Positions 35,073 to 44,264 are shown, numbered from the stretch's first letter. The stretch: DNA of 64,000 nucleotides from Roseicella sp. DB1501 (GCF_013112485.1 NZ_JABFHG010000002.1:310001-374000); one strand, 5' to 3'. Notes: generated by a model from the letters alone, not told the origin. Translations and numbers: made by a program.

Positions 35073-35273
35073 ATGTCCGATTCCACGTCACGTCACGCCA
35101 TCCTGGCCGAGGCCGCGGGGCTGCAGCGCGCCTGGGCCGAGCACCGCGCCGATGTCGAGGAGGCGATCGCCGCCGCCGCCCGGCTGCATTCCAGCTTCGC
35201 CCGTCCGGCCGATCCCGCCATCGAGCCGCTGCCGGCGCAGCGCGCGCCGGAGCCGGTGGAGCACCGGCGGTGA
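35073..35273 (+). CDS. Small AtzG-like (DUF4089-type) amidase partner
   Basis: 66 residues, helical in the first 45 (HAILAEAAGLQRAWAEHRADVEEA), then a Pro-rich end. Size, place and composition match AtzG/DUF4089-type proteins, GatC-like partners encoded just upstream of amidase-signature hydrolases such as AtzE. The GTG of the amidase overlaps its TGA, so both are made together. The likely ribosome binding site AAGGGGG lies rather far upstream (about 14 bases). The family assignment is moderate. Confidence 0.65.
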   Translation: MSDSTSRHAILAEAAGLQRAWAEHRADVEEAIAAAARLHSSFARPADPAIEPLPAQRAPEPVEHRR

Positions 35274-36664
35274 CGGCGCCGCATCTCCTGCCGCTGGCCG
35301 AGGCGGCGGCGCTGATCGCCGCCCGGCGCCTCTCCCCGGTCGAGCTGCTGCAGGACTGCCTGGCGCGCATCGCCGCGCTCGAGCCGCAGTTGCATGCGGT
35401 GATCCGGCTGCTGGCCGAGGACGCCATGGCGGCGGCGCGCGCCGCCGAGGCCGAGATCGCGACGCACGGCCCGCGCACGCCGCTGCACGGCATCCCGGTC
35501 GGCCTCAAGGACATCATCGATCTCGCCGGCCAGCCCACCACCTGCCATTCGAAATTGCAGCTCGACCGGGTGGCGGGGACGGATGCCGCGGTGGTGGCGC
35601 GGCTGCGCGCGGCCGGGGCGGTCTTCCCGGCCAAGCTCGCCACGCATGAGTTCGCCATCGGCGGCCCGGCCTTCGACCTTCCCTTCCCGCCCGCGCGCAA
35701 CCCCTGGAACACGGCGCATCACCCGGGCGGCTCCTCCTCCGGCTCGGGCGCGGCGGTGGCGGCGCGGATGCTGCCGGCGGCGCTCGGCACCGATACCGGC
35801 GGCTCGGTGCGGCATCCGGCGACGCATTGCGGCCTGGTCGGGCTGAAGCCGACCTATGGCCTGGTCTCCCGCCGCGGTGTCTTCCCCCTCTCCTTCACCC
35901 TCGACCATGTCGGGCCGATGACGCGGACGGTGCGGGACAACGCGCTGCTGCTGAACGCCATCGCCGGGCACGATCCCGGGGATCCCGGCAGCGCTGCACG
36001 CCCGGCCGAGGACTACACGCTCGGCCTCAATGACGGCGTCGCCGGGCTGCGGATCGGCTTCGTGCGGCATTTCCACGCCGCGGACGTGCCGGCCTCGCCC
36101 GAGGTGGCGGCGGCGCTCGAGGCCGCGGCGGCGCTGCTCGCCGCCGAGGGAGCGGCGGTGCGGGACGTCACCCTGCCGCCGCTCGGCGAGTTCGCCGCGG
36201 TCAACCGCGCCATCATGCTGCCGGAGGCGGCCTCGGTGCACGAGGCCTGGCTGCGCGAGCGGCCGGGCGACTATGCCGCGCTCACCCGGCGACGGCTGCT
36301 GCCGGGGATGTTCATCTCGGGCGCCGACTACGTGCAGGCGCAGCGGCGGCGGCGGCAGCTCACCGAGGCGGTGCAGGCGGCCTTCGCCGAGGTGGACCTG
36401 CTGCTCTGCGCCAGCTCGATGGATCCGGCCTGCCTGATCGAGGATGCGGCGGAGGTGGAGCGCACCTATCCGCGGCAGGCCCGCACGCCCTTCAACGTCA
36501 CCGGCCATCCGGCGATCTCGGTGATGTGCGGCGTCAGCAAGGCGGCCGGGCTGCCGCTCGGCCTGCAGCTCGTCGGCCCCGCCTTCGGCGAGGCGCTGAT
36601 CCTGCGCGCCGCCGCGGCCTATGAGCGCGCCGCGCCCTGGCGGGAGATGATGCCGCGGCTCTGA
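35270..36664 (+). CDS. Amidase signature family hydrolase
   Basis: 464 residues from GTG 35270 (GTGA overlap with the upstream small gene). The catalytic Ser-cisSer-Lys triad is visible: K80 in VGLKDIIDLAG, cis-Ser S155 in PGGSSSGSG, and nucleophile S179 in GTDTGGSVRHP. It hydrolyses an amide or related bond in the cytoplasm; AtzE, allophanate hydrolase and GatA are relatives. Pairing with an AtzG-like protein points to a 1-carboxybiuret-hydrolase-type enzyme or similar, but this is inference. The stop is followed by repeat copy B. Confidence 0.9.
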   Translation: MTAPHLLPLAEAAALIAARRLSPVELLQDCLARIAALEPQLHAVIRLLAEDAMAAARAAEAEIATHGPRTPLHGIPVGLKDIIDLAGQPTTCHSKLQLDRVAGTDAAVVARLRAAGAVFPAKLATHEFAIGGPAFDLPFPPARNPWNTAHHPGGSSSGSGAAVAARMLPAALGTDTGGSVRHPATHCGLVGLKPTYGLVSRRGVFPLSFTLDHVGPMTRTVRDNALLLNAIAGHDPGDPGSAARPAEDYTLGLNDGVAGLRIGFVRHFHAADVPASPEVAAALEAAAALLAAEGAAVRDVTLPPLGEFAAVNRAIMLPEAASVHEAWLRERPGDYAALTRRRLLPGMFISGADYVQAQRRRRQLTEAVQAAFAEVDLLLCASSMDPACLIEDAAEVERTYPRQARTPFNVTGHPAISVMCGVSKAAGLPLGLQLVGPAFGEALILRAAAAYERAAPWREMMPRL

Positions 36665-36800
36665 TTTCCCCACGACGTCGCTGCGCGACGCCGCGGGGGC
36701 CCCGGTGAGTCGCTTCCGGCCCTGGATGCGCCACAACCTGCCGCGGCGGAGCCGCGGCAGGGCAACGGGAAGCGGCGGTTCTAACGGGCGCTTTCAGCAC
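36665..36800 (+). repeat. Two-hairpin 3' element, copy B
   Basis: Starts directly after the amidase TGA. Hairpin 1 spans 36668-36698: CCCC with GGGG, then CG..CGTCGC-TGC-GCGACG closing the loop. It is followed by GGGGCCCC and a CGGTGAGTCGC stretch. Hairpin 2 is CTGCCGCGGC (36738-36747), loop GGA, GCCGCGGCAG (36751-36760), then GGGCAACGG and a tail TAACGGGCGCTTTCAGC shared with copy C. Confidence 0.8.
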
Positions 36801-36802
36801 GT

Positions 36803-36830
36803 CCCGATCGGGTGCAATCACCTGATCGGG
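36803..36830 (-). terminator. Hairpin behind the amino-acid binding protein gene
   Basis: CCCGATC (36803-36809) pairs with GATCGGG (36824-36830), with an inner GTG/CAC stem around CAAT. It lies 11 bases beyond the stop of the minus-strand gene ending at 36841 and faces the end of repeat copy B. Confidence 0.5.
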
Positions 36831-36840
36831 CGACGGTGCC

Positions 36841-37896
36841 CTACCGGATCGGCGGCGCGTACATCAGGCCGCCCTTGGTCCAGAGCGCGTTCAGACCGCG
36901 CTGCAGCTTGACCGGACTCGCCATGCCGAGGTTGCGTTCGAAGATCTCGCCGTAATTGCCGACCGCCTTGATGGCGTTCGCCGCCCAGCCCGGCTCCAGC
37001 CCCATCAGCGCGCCATGGTCGCCGGTGAGGCCGAGCAGCCGCCGCACCTCCGGATTGGCGCTGTTGCGCTCGGCCTCGACATTCGCCTGGGTGACGCCGA
37101 GCTCCTCCGCCGTCAGCAGGGCGAAGAAGGTCCAGCGGACGATGTCGAACCACTGGTCGTCGCCATGCCGCACCACCGGCGCATGCGGCTCCTTGCTGAT
37201 GATCTCCGGCAGGATCACGTGCTCCTCCGGATTGGGAAAGCTGGCCCGCAGCCCGGCGAGCTGGCTGGCATCGGTCGAATAGGCGTCGCAGCGGCCGGCG
37301 AGGTAGCTGCGGCGCGCCTCGTCATTCTGCTCGAAGACCACTGGGCGGAAGTCCACATGGTTCAGCCGCGCCCAGTCGGTGAGGTTCAGCTCGTTGGTGC
37401 TGCCCGCGACGACGCAGATCGAGGCGCCCTGCAGGTCGGTCGCCTTGCCGACGCCGAGCGATTTCCGCAGCATGAAGCCCTGCCCGTCATAGAAGTTCAC
37501 CGCCGTGAAGTTCAGCCCCGTGGCGGCGTCGCGGCCCTGGGTCCAGGTGGTGGTGCGGATCAGCACGTCCACCTGGCCGGATTGCAGGGCGGGTAGGCGG
37601 GCGCTGCTGGTCAGCGGCATCCACCGGATCTTCGCCGGGTCGCCGAGCACCGCGGCGGCCAACCCGCGGCAGAGATCGGTGTCGAGGCCGCGATACTCGC
37701 CGCGGCTGTCCGGCAGCGAGAAGCCGGCGGCGCCGGTCGAGGTGCCGCAGACCAGAACGCCGCGTTGCCGGACCGCCGCGAGGGTCGGGCCGGGGGCCTG
37801 CGGCTCCGCCGCCCAGGCGGCGGGAATCGCAGCCGGCATGAGGGCAGGCAGGGCGGCCAGGAACAGGGCGAGAGCGGCGGCGACGGAGTTCGGCAT
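36841..37896 (-). CDS. Amino acid ABC transporter substrate-binding protein (AapJ/BztA-like)
   Basis: 351 residues. Sec signal peptide to about residue 29, then a family 3 solute-binding protein: RQRGVLVCGTSTGAAGFSLPDSRGEYRGLDTDLCRGLAAAVLG, VDVLIRTTTWTQGRD and the C-terminal LGLEPGWAANAIKAVGNYGEIFERNLG are typical of general L-amino-acid binding proteins. It acts in the periplasm. Its permease and ATPase genes are not adjacent, so it is an orphan here. Confidence 0.9.
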   Translation of the reverse strand: MPNSVAAALALFLAALPALMPAAIPAAWAAEPQAPGPTLAAVRQRGVLVCGTSTGAAGFSLPDSRGEYRGLDTDLCRGLAAAVLGDPAKIRWMPLTSSARLPALQSGQVDVLIRTTTWTQGRDAATGLNFTAVNFYDGQGFMLRKSLGVGKATDLQGASICVVAGSTNELNLTDWARLNHVDFRPVVFEQNDEARRSYLAGRCDAYSTDASQLAGLRASFPNPEEHVILPEIISKEPHAPVVRHGDDQWFDIVRWTFFALLTAEELGVTQANVEAERNSANPEVRRLLGLTGDHGALMGLEPGWAANAIKAVGNYGEIFERNLGMASPVKLQRGLNALWTKGGLMYAPPIR

Positions 37897-37999
37897 AGGG
37901 TCATTCCCGGTGGGGCGCGGCGATGATGCTGGCACCCGGCCGCCGGCCACAAGCCGGGCCGGGCTTGCAGCGACGCCCGCTCGGCCACACCTCCGCCGC

Positions 38000-38488
38000 A
38001 TGCGACGCCTGTTGCCGGCCCTGTTGCTGCTGCTGCTCGGGGCGCCCGCCGCCCTCGCCCAGGCCCGCTTCTCGGTGCCTGAGGAGGCGCGGATGCGCGT
38101 CGTCACCCGCGCCCTCGGCTGGACGGTGCTGCGCGACATCGAGGCGCCGGCCGATGCGGCGGAGACGGCGATGATCCTCATCCGCGCCCAGCGCCCGGTG
38201 CCGGCGGCGGCCCGGCGCGGGCATCTCGCCCGCCTGCTCTCCGGGCTGCGTCCCTTCCACTTCGCCACCCTGCCGGGGGAGGGCCAGCTGAATCTGGCCG
38301 GCCTGCCCGGCACGGTGATCGAAGCCCCGGCCATCGGCGCGCCGAGCGGCGTGCCGGTCCGGGTGCGGGCGATCTGCCTCTATGCCCGGGACCGCAGCTG
38401 GCTGCTGGTCGCCTCGGCCCCGGCGACGCAATGGGCCGCGATGGAGCCCGAGCTCAGCCGCGTGATCGCGGGCTTCCGGCCGGGCTGA
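38000..38488 (+). CDS. Exported protein of unknown function
   Basis: 162 residues. Signal peptide MRRLLPALLLLLLGAPAALA, then a compact soluble domain (RVVTRALGWTVLRDIEAP, LPGEGQLNLAGLPGTVIEAP, SWLLVASAPATQWAAMEPEL) that looks like a small periplasmic beta-rich protein. No family recognised. It diverges from the amino-acid binding protein gene (103 bases between) and converges on pdxY with 10 bases between stops. Confidence 0.72.
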   Translation: MRRLLPALLLLLLGAPAALAQARFSVPEEARMRVVTRALGWTVLRDIEAPADAAETAMILIRAQRPVPAAARRGHLARLLSGLRPFHFATLPGEGQLNLAGLPGTVIEAPAIGAPSGVPVRVRAICLYARDRSWLLVASAPATQWAAMEPELSRVIAGFRPG

Positions 38489-38498
38489 GCCGGCCGCG

Positions 38499-39347
38499 TC
38501 AGCAGGGCTCGGCTGGAAACAGCTGCCCCGGCGCGACGAACTCCTCCTGCGCCGCGACGGTGAGCAGCTCGCGCGAGCCCGCCGCGGCCGTGCGCCGCAG
38601 CAGGCCGTGGATCGAGGCCGCCGCCCGTTCCAGTGCGACGCGCGCGCTGCCCGAGCGCAGGCGGTGGAAGAGGAAAAGCGCGGCGATCGCATCGCCGGCG
38701 CCGTTGACCGAGATCGGCAGCAGCGGCGTGCGCAGGCGCCAGGCCTCGCCCCCCTCGGCCGCCAGCAGGTCGAGCGAATCCGGCGGCGTCTCGGCGGTGC
38801 CGAGCGAGGTGACGAGGACGCAGCGGGGTCCCCGCGCCTGCAGCGCCGCGACGGCGGCCTTCGCCGCGGCAAGCGTGGCGACCGGCCCGCCGGTCAGCCA
38901 TTCCAGCTCAAACTGGTTGGGCGTCACGATATCGGCCAGAGCCAGGGCGCGGTCGCGGAAGAATTCGGGAATGCCCGGCCGGACGAAGACGCCGCGCCCG
39001 ACGTCGCCGATCACCGGGTCGCAGCACCAGAGCGCGGCGGGATTGGCGGCCTTCACCCGCGCCACGGCGCCGAGGATCGCCTCCCCGGTCGCCGCATCGC
39101 CGACATAGCCGGTCAGCACCGCGTCGCAGCCGGGCAGCACGCCGCGCTCGGCGATGCCCTCGACGCAATCGCCGATCAGCGTCGCCGGCAGCACCTGGCC
39201 GCGCCAGGCGCCATAGCCGGTGTGGTTGGAGAATTGCACGGTGTGGATGGCCCAGACCTCGGCGCCGAGCCGCTGCAGCGGGAAGACCGCGCTGGCATTG
39301 CCGACATGGCCATAGGCCACCCAGGACTGGATGGAGAGGATGTTCAC
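38499..39347 (-). CDS. pdxY: Pyridoxal kinase PdxY
   Basis: 282 residues from GTG 39347. The N-terminus NILSIQSWVAYGHVGNASAVFPLQRLG is the standard PdxY/PdxK start, with WCCDPVIGD, IVTPNQFELEWLTGG and the anion-hole motif SVNGAGDAIAALFL. It phosphorylates pyridoxal with ATP to PLP (salvage). The gene diverges from the LIV-type transporter operon (about 195 bases between). Confidence 0.93.
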   Translation of the reverse strand: MNILSIQSWVAYGHVGNASAVFPLQRLGAEVWAIHTVQFSNHTGYGAWRGQVLPATLIGDCVEGIAERGVLPGCDAVLTGYVGDAATGEAILGAVARVKAANPAALWCCDPVIGDVGRGVFVRPGIPEFFRDRALALADIVTPNQFELEWLTGGPVATLAAAKAAVAALQARGPRCVLVTSLGTAETPPDSLDLLAAEGGEAWRLRTPLLPISVNGAGDAIAALFLFHRLRSGSARVALERAAASIHGLLRRTAAAGSRELLTVAAQEEFVAPGQLFPAEPC

Positions 39348-39541
39348 GCGCCGCAGCCTAGAGCAGATCGCGGACGGGTGTGAACGCCCCGGAGGCGTGA
39401 ATCGGCGAAGGCAACGGGCCAGGGCGGATGCGGCCGCCTCGGCCGCGCCCGCGCGGCGCCCCCTTTGCAGGGCGCGCGCCGACAGGCATGGTACAGTCAC
39501 GAACCGGACCGCAACCGGCCCTCCAGGGAGGACCCGCCTCG

Positions 39542-40858
39542 ATGACCCTCGCCGTCAGCCGTCGCGCTGCCATGCTCGGCGCCGCCGCCACCTCTGGCAG
39601 CCTGCTCTTCGCCGGCGGCCAGGCCGGGGCGCAGCAGAAGCCCGCCGAGCTGCGTGTCGGCATCACCACCTTCCTCTCCGGCCCGGCCTCGGTCTTCGGC
39701 GTGCCGGCGCGGCAGGCGGCCGACCTGCTCTTCGAGGAGATCAACAAGGCGGGCGGCATCGCCGGCATCCCGGTGCGCGCCTTCTATGTCGATGAGGGGC
39801 CGGGGACCGACCACCTCGTCGGCGAGTACCGGCGGCTGGTGCAGAACGAGGGCGTGCATATCGTCTTCGCCTCCATCTCCTCCGGCTCCTGCCTCGCCTG
39901 CACGCCGCTCTCGGACGAGATGAAGAAGACCACGCTGCTCTGGGATTGCGGCACGCAGCGCATCTTCGAGGAAGGCCCGCACCCCTTCGCCTTCCGCACC
40001 CAGGGCTACGGCACGCCCGAGGTGCTGGCGCCGCTGCTCTACCTGCTGAAGCACAAGCCGGATTTCCGCAGCATCGCGGTCATCAACCAGGACTATGCCT
40101 GGGGCCGCGATTCCTGGGAGCTGTGGAAGGCCGGGATGGACGCGCTGAAGCCCGGCGTGCGGGTGCTGGCAGAGCTCTTCCCGCGCTTCAACAGCACCGA
40201 TTTCAGCACCGAGATCACCCGCCTGCTGGCATTGCGCCCGGATGTCATCCTCTCCACCTCCTGGGGAGGGGAGCTGGTGACGCTGATCCGCCAGGCCAGC
40301 GAACGGAAGCTCTTCGACCGCTCGCTCTTCGTCCTGCCGGTGGCCGAGGCCTCGCTGCAGCAGCTCGGCAAGGCGATGCCGCAGGGCCATGTCATCGGCG
40401 CCCGCGGCGACCACTGGAACAACCATCCGAAGCCCAAGGACCCGGCGCGCTTCAAACGCTTCGTCGACACCTACCGGGCGAAGTACAACGAGTACCCGAT
40501 CTATCCCTGTCACCATATGGCGCAGGCCATCGCCGCCATGCAGGCCGGCATCGCCCGCGCCGTCGCGGCCAAGTCCGGCGGCTGGCCGAACGACCAGGAG
40601 CTGGCGAACGCCTTCCGCGGCCTGACCTTCGACAGCCCGACCTCGGAGATCACGCTGCGCGAGGACGGCCAGGGGCTGGAGGACCAGATCGTCGGCCTCT
40701 CCAGCTTCACCGACCGCTTCGCCTTCGCCGTGCCGAAGGACATGGTGATCTTCCCCGCCGCGATGGTCTCCACCCCGGTCGGCCAGAAGAGCGTGCCCTG
40801 GCTGAAATCGCTGAAGACGGATGTCCTGGACCGGATGCCGGCGCCGATCGCGGGCTGA
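39542..40858 (+). CDS. Branched-chain-amino-acid-type ABC substrate-binding protein (Tat signal)
   Basis: 438 residues. The N-terminus SRRAAMLGAAATSGSLLFAG is a Tat-type signal (twin arginine followed by a weak hydrophobic stretch). The mature protein is a periplasmic-binding-protein type I (LRVGITTFLSGPASVFGVPARQAADLL, INQDYAWGRDSWELWKAG). First gene of an operon with livHMGF. The ligand is not readable from the sequence; neighbours suggest an organic compound fed to oxidation. The start follows AGGGAGGA. Confidence 0.9.
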   Translation: MTLAVSRRAAMLGAAATSGSLLFAGGQAGAQQKPAELRVGITTFLSGPASVFGVPARQAADLLFEEINKAGGIAGIPVRAFYVDEGPGTDHLVGEYRRLVQNEGVHIVFASISSGSCLACTPLSDEMKKTTLLWDCGTQRIFEEGPHPFAFRTQGYGTPEVLAPLLYLLKHKPDFRSIAVINQDYAWGRDSWELWKAGMDALKPGVRVLAELFPRFNSTDFSTEITRLLALRPDVILSTSWGGELVTLIRQASERKLFDRSLFVLPVAEASLQQLGKAMPQGHVIGARGDHWNNHPKPKDPARFKRFVDTYRAKYNEYPIYPCHHMAQAIAAMQAGIARAVAAKSGGWPNDQELANAFRGLTFDSPTSEITLREDGQGLEDQIVGLSSFTDRFAFAVPKDMVIFPAAMVSTPVGQKSVPWLKSLKTDVLDRMPAPIAG

Positions 40859-40911
40859 GCCGGGACGCCGGCGCCGCCTCCTCGTTTCTCTATCTCCTCT
40901 AGGTCTGCTGC

Positions 40912-41847
40912 ATGGGCGCGTGGTTCTCGGAGAACGGGCTGCTGATCGGGCTGGCCCTGCTGGACGGCCTCGCCAATGCGGCGTTGATCTTCATGGTGGC
41001 GGTCGGGCTCAACCTCGTCTTCGGCGTGCTGCGCATCGTCAACGTCGCGCATGGCAGCCTGTTTGCCATCGGCGCCTATGCCGCCGCCTCGCTCGGCCTG
41101 TTCCTCGCCTCCCTCGGCCTGCCGCCGGCCCTCGGCTTCGCGGCACTGGTGGTGGCGGCGGCGCTGGTCGGCGGCATCCTCGGCCCGCTGATTGAGCGGC
41201 TGCTGCTGCGGCGGATCTACGACCAGGAGCAGGTGCTGCAGCTTCTCGTCACCTTCGCCCTCTTCATGATCCTCGAGGACGTGCAGAAGCTGGTCTGGGG
41301 CGTGCAGCCGATCCTGCAGGACGCGCCGATGAAGCTGCTGGGCACGGTGGAGGTGCCCTTCGGCGAGGACACGATCCCCTTCACCGCCTATCAGCTCTTC
41401 CTCCTGCCCGGCGTGGCGGTGGCGACGCTGGTCGGCCTCGCCTGGTTCCTGCGCCGGACGCTCACCGGGCGGGTCATCGTCGCCGTGACCACCGACAAGG
41501 AGGCGGCGATGGCCATGGGCATCGACGCGGCCAAGGTGACGCTGCTGACCTTCACCTGCGGCGCGGCGCTGGCCGCGCTCGGCGGGGCGCTCGCCTCGCC
41601 CACCACCTCGCTGGTGCCGGGCATCGGCGCACAGACCATCGTGCTCTCCTTCGCCGTGGTGGCGACGGCGGGGCTGGGGCAGATCGAGGGCGCGGCGATC
41701 TCGGCCCTGATGATCGGCCTCGGCCGCTCCATCGCCGTCTACCTGGCGCCGGAATTCGAGGTGGTGGTGCCCTATCTGATCATGGTCGCCGTGCTGCTGG
41801 TGCGGCCGCAGGGGCTGTTCGGCGTGCCGGAGACCCGGCGGGTATGA
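40912..41847 (+). CDS. livH: LivH-type ABC permease
   Basis: 311 residues with about eight transmembrane helices. LivH landmarks are GLANAALIFMVAVGLNLVFGVLRIVNVAHGSLFAIGAY near the start, GCAAL-like ALAALGGALASPTTSLVPGIG, and the C-terminal LLVRPQGLFG(V). It forms half of the membrane channel with LivM. The ATG of livM overlaps its TGA. Confidence 0.92.
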   Translation: MGAWFSENGLLIGLALLDGLANAALIFMVAVGLNLVFGVLRIVNVAHGSLFAIGAYAAASLGLFLASLGLPPALGFAALVVAAALVGGILGPLIERLLLRRIYDQEQVLQLLVTFALFMILEDVQKLVWGVQPILQDAPMKLLGTVEVPFGEDTIPFTAYQLFLLPGVAVATLVGLAWFLRRTLTGRVIVAVTTDKEAAMAMGIDAAKVTLLTFTCGAALAALGGALASPTTSLVPGIGAQTIVLSFAVVATAGLGQIEGAAISALMIGLGRSIAVYLAPEFEVVVPYLIMVAVLLVRPQGLFGVPETRRV

Positions 41848-42812
41848 GCACCACCGTCACCGCGCCGGCGCGCCGCGTGGCGCCGATCGGCGAGGCGCTG
41901 CTCGCCCTGCTCGGCATCGCCGCCGTCATCCTCGCCGCCTGGGCCGTGCCCTGGCTGAAATTCGTGCTCACCGTCGCGCTCGCCAAGGGCATCGCGGTGC
42001 TCGGCATCCTGCTGCTGCTGCGCGCCGGGCAGGTGAGCTTCGGCCACAGCATGTTCCTCGCCATCGGCGCCTATACCGTCGCCTTCCTGGCGCCCGCCCT
42101 CCCCGAGGCGCTGCTGCTGCTGCCGCTCGGCGCCGCCATCGCCGGGCTGTTCGGCCTCGTCATCGGCCTCTTCGTCGTGCGCTACCGCGACATCTTCTTC
42201 GGCATGCTGAACCTCGCCCTCTCCATGGTGCTCTACAGCCTGCTGGAGAAGCTCTACGACCTGACCAAGGGCACCGACGGCATCCGCGTCTCCGGGCTCC
42301 GCTTCGCCGGCATGACGCCCGACCTGCCGACCCAGGAATGGGTGACGTTCGGCCTCGCCCTCGGCCTCGCCCTGCTGTTCGGACTGCTGGTGCGGGCCTA
42401 TCTCGGCTCGCCCATGGGCCAGGCGCTGGCCGGCATCAAGACCCGCGAGACGCGGCTGGAATTCATGGGCGTCTCGGCCCGGCGGGTGCTGCTCTCGGCC
42501 TATGTCATGTCGGCCGCCATGGGCGGCATCGCCGGCACGCTGGTGGCGATGACCTCGCGGCATGTCACGCCGCAGCTCGCCTACTGGACCTCCTCGGGCG
42601 AGCTGGTCTTCATCGCCATCCTCGGCGGCGCCGGCAGCGCCCTCGGCCCCTTCCTCGGCGCCACCGCCTTCGAGCTGGTGCGGGTCTATGCCGCGGCGGC
42701 CGTGGCCGATGCCTGGCAGATGATCCTCGGCGCCGTGCTGCTGCTGGTCATCCTCTTCGCCCCGGGCGGCCTCTGGGGCATACTCGCCGGGCGGCTGGGG
42801 AGGCGCCGATGA
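41844..42812 (+). CDS. livM: LivM-type ABC permease
   Basis: 322 residues, about nine to ten helices. Landmarks: LLLLRAGQVSFGHSMFLAIGAYTVAFL, KTRETRLEFMGVSARRVLLSAYVMSAAMGGIAGTLVA, SGELVFIAILGGAGSALGPFLGA and the end LLLVILFAPGGLWG. ATGA overlaps on both sides couple it to livH and livG. Confidence 0.92.
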   Translation: MSTTVTAPARRVAPIGEALLALLGIAAVILAAWAVPWLKFVLTVALAKGIAVLGILLLLRAGQVSFGHSMFLAIGAYTVAFLAPALPEALLLLPLGAAIAGLFGLVIGLFVVRYRDIFFGMLNLALSMVLYSLLEKLYDLTKGTDGIRVSGLRFAGMTPDLPTQEWVTFGLALGLALLFGLLVRAYLGSPMGQALAGIKTRETRLEFMGVSARRVLLSAYVMSAAMGGIAGTLVAMTSRHVTPQLAYWTSSGELVFIAILGGAGSALGPFLGATAFELVRVYAAAAVADAWQMILGAVLLLVILFAPGGLWGILAGRLGRRR

Positions 42813-43573
42813 GCGGCCAGCCCCTGCTCTCGGCCCGCGGCCTCCGCCTCGCCTTCGGCGGCGTGAAGGCGGCGGACGGCATCGACCTCGACGTGATGCC
42901 CGGCGAGTTCCTCGCCATCATCGGTCCGAACGGCGCCGGCAAGACCACCTTCATCAACATGACCACGGGCTATCTGAAGCCGCAGGGCGGCAGCATCGCC
43001 TATGACGGCGAGCCCATCCTCGGCCTCTCGCCGCGCGCCATCGTCAGGCGCGGCATCGGCCGCAGCTTCCAGCTGCCGCAGCTCTTCACCGAGCATACGG
43101 TGCTCGAGAACGCGGCCCTCGCCATCGCCGCGCGCTCCGGCCTCTGGTCGCCGCTCGTCCCGCTGCTGCGCCCGGCCTGGCGGGAGGAGGCGATGGCGGT
43201 GCTGGAGCGCTTCGGCCTCGCCCCCCTCGCCGAGGCGCGGGCGGATGCGCTGAACGAGGGCGCGCGGAAGCTCGCCGACATCGCCATGGCCGTCGCCCTG
43301 CAGCCGCGCCTGATCCTGATGGACGAGCCGACCAGCGGCGTCGCCGCGGCCGAGAAGATGGGCGTGGTCGAGACCCTGGTGCGGGTGCTGCGGGAGGCGA
43401 AGGTGACGGCGGTCTTCGTCGAGCACGACATGGAGGTGGTCGAGCGCTTCGCCGACCGCGTCGCCGTCTGGAACCAGGGCCGCATCGCTGCCCTCGGCCC
43501 GCCGCAGCAGGTGTTGAACGACCCGGCGGTGCAGCGCGACGTCATCGGCATCGAGCCCGCGCACCATGCTTGA
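42809..43573 (+). CDS. livG: LivG-type ABC ATPase with divergent signature motif
   Basis: 254 residues. Walker A GPNGAGKT (39-46), Q-loop region SFQLPQLF, Walker B LILMDEPT (168-175), switch H in VFVEHDME. The ABC signature, normally LSYGQQ or LSGGQ, reads LNEGARK (148-154), which keeps only Leu and Gly of the usual pattern. Otherwise a normal LivG with the long insertion between Q-loop and signature. Overlaps livM by four bases and livF by eight. Confidence 0.9.
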   Translation: MSGQPLLSARGLRLAFGGVKAADGIDLDVMPGEFLAIIGPNGAGKTTFINMTTGYLKPQGGSIAYDGEPILGLSPRAIVRRGIGRSFQLPQLFTEHTVLENAALAIAARSGLWSPLVPLLRPAWREEAMAVLERFGLAPLAEARADALNEGARKLADIAMAVALQPRLILMDEPTSGVAAAEKMGVVETLVRVLREAKVTAVFVEHDMEVVERFADRVAVWNQGRIAALGPPQQVLNDPAVQRDVIGIEPAHHA

Positions 43574-44222
43574 GCTGCACGACGTCTCCGTCGATATCGT
43601 CGGCGTGCCGGTGCTGCGCGCGGTGCATCTCGTCGTGCCGCCGGGCGGCCGGGTGGCGCTGATCGGCCGCAACGGCGCCGGCAAGACCACCACGCTCCGC
43701 ACCTTGATGGGCCTGCTGCCGGTCCGCGCCGGGCGGGTGGTGACGGATGGGCAGGACACCACCGGCGTGCCGCCGCACCACCGCGCCCGGCTCGGCATCG
43801 GCTATGCGCCGGAGGAGCGGCGGCTCTTCGGCAGCTTCTCGGTCCGCGAGAACATGCTGCTGCCGGCGCAGGTGCTCGGCCTCGCGCCGGCCGAGGTGGC
43901 GCGCCGGCTGGAGGCCGTCTTCGCCCTGCTGCCCGAGCTCAAGGACCTGGCCGGCCGGCGCGCCGCCGGTCTCTCGGGCGGCCAGGGCAAGATGGTGGCG
44001 CTCGGCCGGGCGCTGATGGTCGGCACGCGGGCGGTGTTGCTGGACGAGCCCTTCCAGGGCCTCGCCCCAGCCCTCGCCCTGCGCTACGCCGAGGCGCTGA
44101 AGCGGCTGCACCAGGCGCTGCCCGACGTCGCCATCCTGATCACCGAGAGCAATCCGGAGCTGCTGCGCCCGCTGGTCGAGCGGACCTTCGTCATCGAGCG
44201 CGGCGAGATCGCCGCCGGCTAG
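43566..44222 (+). CDS. livF: LivF-type ABC ATPase
   Basis: 218 residues, slightly shorter than typical LivF (about 235). Walker A GRNGAGKT, LivF-type YAPEERRLFGSFSVRENMLLPA, canonical signature LSGGQGK and Walker B VLLDEPFQGLAP. The switch position reads ITESNPE rather than the usual VEQN-type loop. Pairs with LivG. The ATG overlaps the end of livG by eight bases. Confidence 0.9.
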   Translation: MLELHDVSVDIVGVPVLRAVHLVVPPGGRVALIGRNGAGKTTTLRTLMGLLPVRAGRVVTDGQDTTGVPPHHRARLGIGYAPEERRLFGSFSVRENMLLPAQVLGLAPAEVARRLEAVFALLPELKDLAGRRAAGLSGGQGKMVALGRALMVGTRAVLLDEPFQGLAPALALRYAEALKRLHQALPDVAILITESNPELLRPLVERTFVIERGEIAAG

Positions 44223-44264
44223 GCCCGCGCGCAGCCGCAACGCCACAGGGGGAAGCCACCCGTC

